Source of the DNA: Psychrobacter sp. UBA6766 | GTDB taxonomy: Bacteria > Pseudomonadota > Gammaproteobacteria > Pseudomonadales > Moraxellaceae | DNA length: 48,615 bases | NCBI RefSeq assembly: GCF_002453355.1 | Contig: NZ_DKGQ01000035.1 | Location: 1 to 48,615 of the forward strand | Direction of reading: 5' to 3' | Part shown: one piece after another, positions 8,154 to 15,386 of the stretch | Numbering within the stretch: position 1 is the first letter of the stretch | How the letters are laid out: every line of letters begins with the position of its first letter | Program-made: the position numbers and the translations under genes | Notes under the pieces: model-generated | What the model was told of the DNA's origin: nothing | The model's input: only the letters and a program-made list of their open reading frames with translations | Database searches by the model: none

Positions 8154-9122
8154 ATGAAATTCAATCAACCATTAAGCGGCAATGATATGCCAAGATTTGG
8201 CGGCTTTGCTTCTATGATGCGCCTACCAACTCAAGCGGATGCTGAGGGTTTAGATGTGGCTTTTGTTGGCGTGCCTTTAGATATTGGCGCGTCAAACCGC
8301 AGCGGTGCCAGATTGGGACCACGCCAGATTCGCGATGAGTCACGTATGATTCGACCTTATAATGTCGCTACCCGCGCCGCACCTTTTGAATCCTTACAAG
8401 TTGCCGATATTGGCGACGTGCCCATCAATACTTTTAACCTGCAAAAAAGCGTTGATATCATCGAAAAATTCTATACCGATAACATCGTTAACCATGGTGC
8501 TATTCCTTTGACCTTGGGCGGCGACCATACCATTGCGTTGCCTATTTTACGAGCGCTCGCCAAAAAACATGGCCCTGTTGGCATGGTACATATCGATGCG
8601 CATGCCGATATCAATGACGAGATGTTTGGTGAAAAAATCGCTCATGGTACCCCGTTTCGCCGTGCTGTCGAAGAAAACTTAATCGATGGTAATCGGGTGG
8701 TACAAATTGGTTTACGCGGTACGGGTTATAGCGCTGAAGAGTTTGATTGGTCAACCCAGCAAGGCTTTCGCGTGGTTCCGGCGGAGGAATGCTGGTATAA
8801 GTCGCTCACCCCACTCATGGCAGAAGTACGCGAAAAATTGGGTAATGGTCCTGTCTATTTAAGTTTCGATATTGATGGTATTGACCCTGCGTTTGCGCCT
8901 GGAACAGGTACCGCTGAAATCGGCGGCTTAACCTCAACGCAAGGTATCGAGATTATCCGCGGCATGCGTGGTCTTGATGTAGTCGGTGGTGATTTGGTTG
9001 AAGTGTCACCGCCATACGACCCGTTTGGTAATACTTCTGTATTAGCAGCAAACTTATTGTTTGAGATGCTATGTATTTTGCCAGGTGTGCGCTATGACGA
9101 AAAAGTTTCAGCAGACTACTAA
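8154..9122 (+). CDS. gbuA: Agmatinase-family ureohydrolase, probably guanidinobutyrase
   Basis: A 322-residue arginase/agmatinase-superfamily enzyme that hydrolyses a guanidino group to release urea. All the binuclear manganese ligands are visible: H125 in GGDHT, D148, H150 and D152 in HIDAHAD, and D239 and D241 in SFDIDGIDPAFAPGTGT. Sequence alone cannot separate agmatinase (SpeB) from 4-guanidinobutyrase (GbuA). I favour guanidinobutyrase because the next gene is an AruI-like 2-ketoarginine decarboxylase and an aldehyde dehydrogenase follows, which would together produce 4-guanidinobutyrate. An AAGGATG site precedes the ATG. It is first in the cluster and divergent from a LysR gene. Confidence 0.8.
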   Translation: MKFNQPLSGNDMPRFGGFASMMRLPTQADAEGLDVAFVGVPLDIGASNRSGARLGPRQIRDESRMIRPYNVATRAAPFESLQVADIGDVPINTFNLQKSVDIIEKFYTDNIVNHGAIPLTLGGDHTIALPILRALAKKHGPVGMVHIDAHADINDEMFGEKIAHGTPFRRAVEENLIDGNRVVQIGLRGTGYSAEEFDWSTQQGFRVVPAEECWYKSLTPLMAEVREKLGNGPVYLSFDIDGIDPAFAPGTGTAEIGGLTSTQGIEIIRGMRGLDVVGGDLVEVSPPYDPFGNTSVLAANLLFEMLCILPGVRYDEKVSADY

Positions 9123-9195
9123 GCGTACCGCGTTATATTGATAGTAACTAATCTTTATACTTTACGTAAAGGTTGGGCCTAAATACATACTCGAT

Positions 9196-9225
9196 AATTA
9201 CTTAAATACTAATTACTTAAATATT
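9196..9225. repeat. 15-bp tandem duplication upstream of the decarboxylase gene
   Basis: AATTACTTAAATACT (9196-9210) is followed directly by AATTACTTAAATATT (9211-9225), 14 of 15 bases identical. It ends 28 bases before the start codon of the decarboxylase. Confidence 0.85.
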
Positions 9226-9253
9226 CAGCGAACTTTTTTAGGATGATTGACTC

Positions 9254-10972
9254 ATGACGCAATCTATACAAGCCACTTCTTCCGCGCCGCCAACGCCGTC
9301 TTTGACTTGCGGTGAGCTGTTGGTTCAGTGGTTAGAATATTATGGGGTTGAGACCGTATTTGGTATCCCAGGCGTGCACACAGTTGAGCTGTATCGTGGT
9401 CTGCCCAATACTGATATTCGCCATGTGACGCCGCGTCACGAGCAAGGCGCTGGCTTTATGGCTGATGGTTATTATCGCGCTTCTGGCAAAGTCGGGGTTT
9501 GTTTTATTATCACAGGTCCTGGTATGACCAATATTATGACGGCGATGGCACAAGCATTGGCAGATTCTATTCCGATGCTGGTCATCTCTAGTGTCAATAA
9601 AGTCAAAGACACAGGCAGCGGTGAAGGGCATTTGCATGAATTGCACGACCAGCAAGGAATGGTCAGTCAAGTGGCGCTCACCAGTAAAACCATCTGGCAG
9701 CCTGAATCGTTACCTAAAGTCATCGCTGAAGCCTTTGCGTTATTTAGTGGCGCCCGTCCTGGGCCAGTGCATATTCAGCTACCCATCGATGTGATTACCG
9801 CCGATGCCAGTCATGTCGCTAGGCCTCCCAAAGTTAATAATACGTTAAATCATCAGGCTGATGCTGGTTTAACGCAACCTCAGATCATGAGACCATTGCC
9901 AAATCCTGCACAACTAGATTTGATTGTTGAAACCTTAAAATTGGCAAAAAATCCCGTCATACTTTACGGCGGCGGCTGCGTTGACGTTGATCATGATGCA
10001 CAAAAACTGTCTGAGCTGATCGATGCGCCGACGTTTTTGACCATCAATGCTAAAGGTTTATTGCCACCTGCTCATCCATTGAGTTTGGGCAGTAATCAAT
10101 CATTAGAGATAGGTCGCGCGATAATTAGCGAAGCCGATTTGGTATTGGCAATTGGTACTGAGCTTGGTGAGACTGACTATGATGTATTTTTTAATAGTGA
10201 GTTCCAAATCAATGGCACACTAATTCGTATTGACTGCGATGCCCAGCAATTGCAGCGTCCTTTTATTGCCGACATTGCCGTATTGTCCGACGCGCAAAGA
10301 GCAGTTAGTGGTCTTTGTTCGCGTTTAGAAAATAACGCGCTCGATCATCAAGCAGCCGCACGAGTAGCCGAAGCAAAACAAGCAATTATAGCAGCGATGA
10401 CGTCAGACTTTGCTGGTCAAAATGCGCTACTGCAATTGATTCGAGATGAGGTGAAAGATGTCATCTTCGTTGGTGATTCAACGCAGCCCGTTTATAGCGG
10501 TAACCTTGGTTTTGAAGCATTGGCGACCCGCCGATGGTTTAACTCATCGACAGGATTTGGCACTTTAGGTTATGGTTTACCAGCTGCGATTGGCGCCATG
10601 ATTGGCTCAAATGTGCCTGTGGTTAGCCTTATCGGTGATGGCGGCATTCAATTTACCATTGCAGAACTCATTTGCGCCGCCGAGCTTGAGTTGCCATTGA
10701 TTGTTTTGTTATGGAATAACCAAGGCTACGGTGAGATTCGTCGCTATATGGAAGAGGGCGGATTGCCACTGATTGGGGTCAATATTAAGACACCAAATTT
10801 TGAGCCACTAGCAGCAGGGTTTGGCGCAGGCTATCGTAGAATTACCGACAAACAGCAGCTGCTGGACGCCTTGCAAACAGATATCAAAGGCAAGCAGCCG
10901 ATTATTTATGAAGTCGATGAAGCGGATGATTTTCTGACTGAAATAGGCCGGACATTTACCTGCTTTAGTTAA
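9254..10972 (+). CDS. aruI: Thiamine-diphosphate-dependent 2-ketoarginine (5-guanidino-2-oxopentanoate) decarboxylase
   Basis: A 572-residue enzyme of the acetolactate-synthase-like thiamine diphosphate family. The N-terminal pyrimidine-binding domain has the catalytic glutamate E63 in TPRHEQGAG. A central domain follows, and the C-terminal domain carries the GDG...NN cofactor motif (G461-D462-G463 to N488-N489). Among homologues, the context fits AruI of the arginine transaminase pathway, which decarboxylates 2-ketoarginine to 4-guanidinobutyraldehyde. A guanidinobutyrase-like gene lies 131 bases upstream and an aldehyde dehydrogenase downstream. Acetolactate synthase is unlikely because there is no small-subunit gene and the neighbours are catabolic. 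The matching transaminase AruH is not in this window. Confidence 0.78.
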   Translation: MTQSIQATSSAPPTPSLTCGELLVQWLEYYGVETVFGIPGVHTVELYRGLPNTDIRHVTPRHEQGAGFMADGYYRASGKVGVCFIITGPGMTNIMTAMAQALADSIPMLVISSVNKVKDTGSGEGHLHELHDQQGMVSQVALTSKTIWQPESLPKVIAEAFALFSGARPGPVHIQLPIDVITADASHVARPPKVNNTLNHQADAGLTQPQIMRPLPNPAQLDLIVETLKLAKNPVILYGGGCVDVDHDAQKLSELIDAPTFLTINAKGLLPPAHPLSLGSNQSLEIGRAIISEADLVLAIGTELGETDYDVFFNSEFQINGTLIRIDCDAQQLQRPFIADIAVLSDAQRAVSGLCSRLENNALDHQAAARVAEAKQAIIAAMTSDFAGQNALLQLIRDEVKDVIFVGDSTQPVYSGNLGFEALATRRWFNSSTGFGTLGYGLPAAIGAMIGSNVPVVSLIGDGGIQFTIAELICAAELELPLIVLLWNNQGYGEIRRYMEEGGLPLIGVNIKTPNFEPLAAGFGAGYRRITDKQQLLDALQTDIKGKQPIIYEVDEADDFLTEIGRTFTCFS

Positions 10973-11099
10973 CACGATAACCAAGCATTATGCATAAAAA
11001 CAACGAGTAAAAATGCATCCGGCCAATTCGCTCAGCCCAAGGATAGGTCAGACAGCGAAAGGAAAAATTGGCGATCGTCGCCCATCAAGGAGAGATTAA

Positions 11100-12506
11100 A
11101 TGACGAATTATATTGATAAAACGCAGCAGCCGATTTTAGGGAATAGTGCTGGCGTGTCAGACACACCGCAAGGAGAGCAGTGGCGAGCGTCAATGTGGAA
11201 GTTTATCTTGTTTTCAGCGCTCGGTATGGCGCTATTTATTATTCCGTTTCAGTGGGATGGCAAAGTCACTATTTTATTGGGCGTATTAACAGATACGTTG
11301 CAAGCCGCGCTTGGGGGATTTGTCGTTTATGTGGCATTAGCGATAGTCACGGCCTCCTTTGTAGGGGGGCTAGCAGTAAAAGTATTTAAGCCAAGTCTGC
11401 ATGAAGATTCTATGTGGGCAAAGCTGTTTGATATCGATTGGCTTTGGTTGGGCGCGCGTTTTTTAGGCGCGCTATTCGTCTGGATGATTTATCTACAAAT
11501 TGGTCCTGAGTTTATTATCAATCGCAATACGGGCGGCGTGATTTTTGAAGATTTGATACCGATTTTGATTCCGCTGTTCTTCTTTGCCATTTTATCGCTA
11601 CCGTTTCTTACGGATTTTGGCTTGATGGAGTTTTTGGGTACGTTATCTAGCAAGGTTTTTATAAAATTGTTTAAATTGCCTGGGCGCTCTGCGGTCGATG
11701 CTATGTCTTCTTGGTTTGGCGCGGCGTCTATCGGATTGCTGGTGACGATGCAAGAATACGATAAAAGCTACTATAGCCAGCGTGAAGCCGCCATCATTGC
11801 AACCACTTTTTCGGTGACTTCCATCGCTTTTACCTATGTCATTGCCAAAACCATTGGCGTGGACAATAACTTCGTTTATTTTTATCTGACCGTGGCTTTA
11901 ACAGGATTTATCGCCGCCATCATCATGCCGCGAATACCGCCGTTGTCCTTAAAGCCTGATACTTATCATTCTGGTAAGAGTATGCTTGATGAAGAGATTC
12001 CTACTCAATACACGACATATCAGTGGGCCGTCAATCGCGCAATTACTCGTGCGCACTCGATGCCGAGTCTCGGTAGTGTATTCAAACATAGCTTCAAAAA
12101 TCTGCTTGATATCTATTTTGGCTTGATTCCAGTGATTTTTGCTATTGGCGTCATTGGTCTTGGATTGGCGGAATACACACCAGTATTTGATTGGTTGTCT
12201 GCACCATTAGTACCTGTGCTCGAGCTGTTAAAAGTTCCAGAGGCTGCCGAAGCGGCGCCGGCGATGATTATGGGCTTTGCCGATATGTATTTGCCTGCTT
12301 TGGTTGGTAAAAGTATCGAGAGTGAAATGACACGCTTTATCGTTGGAGCCGCCTCCATTACCCAGATTATCTATATGTCTGAAGTCGGCGCACTGATATT
12401 GAAATCAAACATCAAGCTTAATGTGCTAGAGCTATTTATCATTTTTATTCTGCGCACGCTGATCAGTTTGGTGATCATTACTTCAGTAGCTCATTTGCTG
12501 TATTAG
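11100..12506 (+). CDS. YjiH-family inner-membrane transporter, candidate guanidino-compound carrier
   Basis: A 468-residue polytopic membrane protein of the YjiH family, which carries the nucleoside-recognition (Gate) domain. The family signature LPGRSAVDAMSSWFGAASIG lies at about residues 195-214, and the C-terminal half repeats a gate-like region (AAPAMIMGFADMYLPALVG). No member of this family has a substrate I can state with confidence. Its position between the AruI-like and aldehyde dehydrogenase genes suggests uptake or export of arginine, agmatine or 4-guanidinobutyrate; this is inference from context. A strong AAGGAG site precedes the ATG. Confidence 0.8.
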   Translation: MTNYIDKTQQPILGNSAGVSDTPQGEQWRASMWKFILFSALGMALFIIPFQWDGKVTILLGVLTDTLQAALGGFVVYVALAIVTASFVGGLAVKVFKPSLHEDSMWAKLFDIDWLWLGARFLGALFVWMIYLQIGPEFIINRNTGGVIFEDLIPILIPLFFFAILSLPFLTDFGLMEFLGTLSSKVFIKLFKLPGRSAVDAMSSWFGAASIGLLVTMQEYDKSYYSQREAAIIATTFSVTSIAFTYVIAKTIGVDNNFVYFYLTVALTGFIAAIIMPRIPPLSLKPDTYHSGKSMLDEEIPTQYTTYQWAVNRAITRAHSMPSLGSVFKHSFKNLLDIYFGLIPVIFAIGVIGLGLAEYTPVFDWLSAPLVPVLELLKVPEAAEAAPAMIMGFADMYLPALVGKSIESEMTRFIVGAASITQIIYMSEVGALILKSNIKLNVLELFIIFILRTLISLVIITSVAHLLY

Positions 12507-12577
12507 TCGTGATTTTAATATCAGTAAAGCAGCTAAAATTTACTATAGCGAATTTAATTTAAAACAGATACAGTGCG

Positions 12578-12637
12578 ACTGGGATGAATTTTTCGTAGCC
12601 TCTGTGATAACAGCAAACAAGAAAAATTTATACCAGT
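12578..12637. repeat. Long imperfect inverted repeat, possible dispersed intergenic element
   Basis: ACTGGGATGAATTTTTC (12578-12594) and GAAAAATTTATACCAGT (12621-12637) are complementary at 15 of 17 positions around a 26-base centre. The centre itself contains CTGT/ACAG arms. Pairing extends about 5 more bases outward with two mismatches. It lies in the 226-base spacer between the transporter and the aldehyde dehydrogenase. The size and symmetry suggest a small palindromic element of REP/MITE type, but only one copy is visible here. Confidence 0.65.
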
Positions 12638-12732
12638 TGCCCATAACTATTAACGTAACGATTTTATCTTGAACTCACTATACGTCTAGCGTAAAGACTA
12701 TTTTGTTAAACAATATAAGGCCATTAATCATC

Positions 12733-14244
12733 ATGGAAATGACGAATGCTAGAACCTTGACGAGAGGAACTGCCCACCAGACCATGCAAAATGAAGTAAG
12801 GTTAAATGCGGCCTATATAAATGGTGATTGGGTAAATGTCGAAGCGTCTTCGACTGATACGGATACGGCGAGCGATTTTGCCTTATATGACCCAAATTTA
12901 GGGGAAGTAATTGCAACAACTCGTCTTTGTAACAGTGCGCATGTAGAAACAGCTGCCAATGCCGCGGCGCAGGCTTATCCTTCGTGGTCACAAACCAGCG
13001 TCGATGAGCGGGCGCGTTATTTACAGGCGCTTGCTGATGAGATGGCGCAGCAATTTGACAAGTTGGTTGGCTTATCTGTGTTAAATAACGGCAAGCCGAT
13101 TGAAGAGGCGAAAATAGACGTAAGCGACGCCATTGCTTGTTATCGCTATTATGCCAATCTGATCAAAGCGCAGGCGACTTGGACTAAGGTATCTACAAGC
13201 GAATCGGGCATACGCTTATTAAAAACCTATGCGCCCGTTGGTATTTGCGCGCTGATTGTTCCGTGGAATTTTCCCATGGTCACCACCGCTTGGAAACTAG
13301 CGCCTGCACTCGCCGCAGGCTGTACCGTGCTATTAAAACCGTCTGAGGTGACATTATTGCCAGAATTGATGCTGGGCAATATCTTGTCTGCTATCGAGAT
13401 GCCAAAAGGAGTGGTCAATATTTTACCGGGGGCGGCCGAAGTAGGAACCGCCATGACGAGTCATCCGAAGATTGATAAAGTTTCTTTTACGGGTAGCAAC
13501 GCCGTTGGCGAAAAAGTGATGATTCAAGCCGCTAAAGGCATTAAGGATATCAGTCTAGAGCTGGGCGGTAAATCAGCTATCGTCGTTTGTGCAGACGCCG
13601 ATATCGATTATGCTTGTGATTTAATTATCGGTGGTATATTTACCAATGCTGGGCAAATTTGTTCGGCGACCTCAAGGCTGCTTGTCCAGCAAGATATTGC
13701 GCAGGCTTTATTTGAAAAATTGAAAATAAAAGCAGAAGCGCTGCAAATAGGGGATGGTTTCGATACTAATACCCAGATGGGACCGCTGAGCAGCGCGCAG
13801 CAACTCACGCAAGTCAAAAAATATATCGATATCGCTGCCGGCGAAAACCTCAACTGTCTAACGGGTGGCGAGATAGTAAAGCGCCAAGGGTATTTTGCAA
13901 CGCCAACCATTTATACAGATGTACCAGTGACCAGCCGATTATGGACAGAAGAAATATTTGGACCCGTATTAGTGAGTAAGACGTTTGCAGACCATGCACA
14001 GGCGATTGAATTAGCAGATGACAGCAAGTATGCATTGGCTGCGACCATTGTCAGTGCGGATGAGAAAGCAGCGTTAGAGATAGCGCTACAAATCAAAGCG
14101 GGTCATATTTGGATTAATGAGCAACAAATTGTACTGCCTGAGGCGGGTTGGGGCGGATTTAAGCAAAGTGGTATCGGTCGCGAGTTGGGTAGCGACGGCT
14201 TGTCCGCGTATCAGAAAAGCAAGCATGTTTTGTTGACAGACTGA
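12733..14244 (+). CDS. NAD(P)+-dependent aldehyde dehydrogenase, probably 4-guanidinobutyraldehyde dehydrogenase
   Basis: An aldehyde dehydrogenase of about 503 residues. The catalytic cysteine is C310 in GQICSAT and the general base is E276 in LELGGKSA. The Rossmann-fold FTGSNAVGEKV and the substrate-side PWNFPMVTTAWK motifs are also present. It resembles the betaine/aminoaldehyde dehydrogenase group, which includes KauB. The likely job is oxidation of 4-guanidinobutyraldehyde to 4-guanidinobutyrate, linking the AruI-like and ureohydrolase steps. The open frame starts at a TTG (12703); I chose the ATG at 12733, which has AAGG about 12 bases upstream. ATGs at 12739 and 12784 are alternatives. 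A terminator follows. Confidence 0.85.
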   Translation: MEMTNARTLTRGTAHQTMQNEVRLNAAYINGDWVNVEASSTDTDTASDFALYDPNLGEVIATTRLCNSAHVETAANAAAQAYPSWSQTSVDERARYLQALADEMAQQFDKLVGLSVLNNGKPIEEAKIDVSDAIACYRYYANLIKAQATWTKVSTSESGIRLLKTYAPVGICALIVPWNFPMVTTAWKLAPALAAGCTVLLKPSEVTLLPELMLGNILSAIEMPKGVVNILPGAAEVGTAMTSHPKIDKVSFTGSNAVGEKVMIQAAKGIKDISLELGGKSAIVVCADADIDYACDLIIGGIFTNAGQICSATSRLLVQQDIAQALFEKLKIKAEALQIGDGFDTNTQMGPLSSAQQLTQVKKYIDIAAGENLNCLTGGEIVKRQGYFATPTIYTDVPVTSRLWTEEIFGPVLVSKTFADHAQAIELADDSKYALAATIVSADEKAALEIALQIKAGHIWINEQQIVLPEAGWGGFKQSGIGRELGSDGLSAYQKSKHVLLTD

Positions 14245-14280
14245 TACTTAGACTAAGAAGAAAACTTAAATTAAGAAGAG

Positions 14281-14309
14281 AAAAAGCCTCCAATTAAGGA
14301 GGCTTTTTT
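14281..14309. terminator. Bidirectional terminator between aldehyde dehydrogenase and the pilus operon
   Basis: The stem GCCTCC/GGAGGC (14286-14291 with 14298-14303) has a 6-base AATTAA loop and is flanked by AAAAA and TTTTTT. It can end transcripts from both the plus-strand aldehyde dehydrogenase and the converging minus-strand pilus operon. Confidence 0.9.
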
Positions 14310-14355
14310 AGGCTAGAAATGATGTTATGAAAATTAAATAAGCGAAGTGCGATTA

Positions 14356-15375
14356 CTAATAATTTACCGTAACGGATACTATATCAGAGTAACTATCTGG
14401 TTTCACATCAGTCTTCGGAACGGTTACATACACCGTATGCGAGTTAGGGACTCCTCTTCCTATGCCGGCGACTCCATTTCCTACATCGTTGGCAGTAGCA
14501 GTATTTCCCCACGGCTGTCCATTAGAACCAGAGCGCAATTGGTAGGGGATTGTGTCTGAATTACCGCCAGAGCCCTTCATAATGCCTGCACCTTCCGAGT
14601 TACCGTTAGAGGGAGATAAGCCAATGTTGTAATGCATATCCGTCGGGCAAGTAACATTGATTGCATTATGACTGCCAGTAATATTGGGTGTACCTGCTGA
14701 GTAACTGCCTAAATTGATATCAGAAGTAGCATTAATAAAACAACCGGAAGTGACGGTCGCTTCTACGACAAAAGGGAGTCCAGCGGTTCCCCGATCTATT
14801 TTTGAGCAATCAGCTGAAAATGGCTCGGTGCTGGTAACTACCGTTAGTGCGGTGTGGTTACCACTGAAATCACTACTATATTTTCCTTGTGCCGCCTTAG
14901 AATTACCGTTTCCTGAGCGAAGAGAAATACGGATGGGAGCACTACCCGAAAAGCTAGAATGTTCAGCGATCATGATAGGATCTGGTTGATATTCTTTGCC
15001 ATTTAAAAGGCGATCCCCCCAAGTTTCACCACTTAGCAATGTCATGTTAAATGCCAGCTTGGAATCATTAGGCCCAGACATATAACGTGGGTTAAGAATA
15101 TCACTGTTGTGGCCGCCACCATCAGCTCCAAGGCAGACGGACACATATCCCGCCGTATCGCCTGAGTTGGTGCAGCTGTAACTCAAGGTTCCCGAAATAC
15201 TGGCGCTGTCTGCGTTCTCAGGGGTGATGTTGCCAAGGTTAACAGAGCCGTTATTCATGTTCGCTGAACAAGAAATATTGGGAGCCGCTTGCGCTGTTCC
15301 TAAGCTCCAAAATACAAGAAGAATAAACACCAATAGGTAGTGCTGCCGAAATATTTGCAAGTTAAGTAAAGTCAT
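14356..15375 (-). CDS. Archaic chaperone-usher pilus tip adhesin (spore coat U domain), CsuE-like
   Basis: A 339-residue secreted protein with an N-terminal signal peptide (hydrophobic run LLVFILLVFWSLGTAQA). Two spore-coat-U-like domains follow, the second starting around FVVEATVTSGCFINA. Paired cysteines in each domain (SCSANMN..., SCTNSGD...; SGCF..., VTCPTD...) and the final VSVTVNY strand are typical of subunits that take part in donor-strand exchange. Two-domain SCPU proteins at the end of csu operons form the pilus tip and bind surfaces. It is the last gene of the four-gene operon, 11 bases after the usher. The ligand is unknown. Confidence 0.85.
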   Translation of the reverse strand: MTLLNLQIFRQHYLLVFILLVFWSLGTAQAAPNISCSANMNNGSVNLGNITPENADSASISGTLSYSCTNSGDTAGYVSVCLGADGGGHNSDILNPRYMSGPNDSKLAFNMTLLSGETWGDRLLNGKEYQPDPIMIAEHSSFSGSAPIRISLRSGNGNSKAAQGKYSSDFSGNHTALTVVTSTEPFSADCSKIDRGTAGLPFVVEATVTSGCFINATSDINLGSYSAGTPNITGSHNAINVTCPTDMHYNIGLSPSNGNSEGAGIMKGSGGNSDTIPYQLRSGSNGQPWGNTATANDVGNGVAGIGRGVPNSHTVYVTVPKTDVKPDSYSDIVSVTVNY

Positions 15376-15386
15376 TATGGGAGTTC

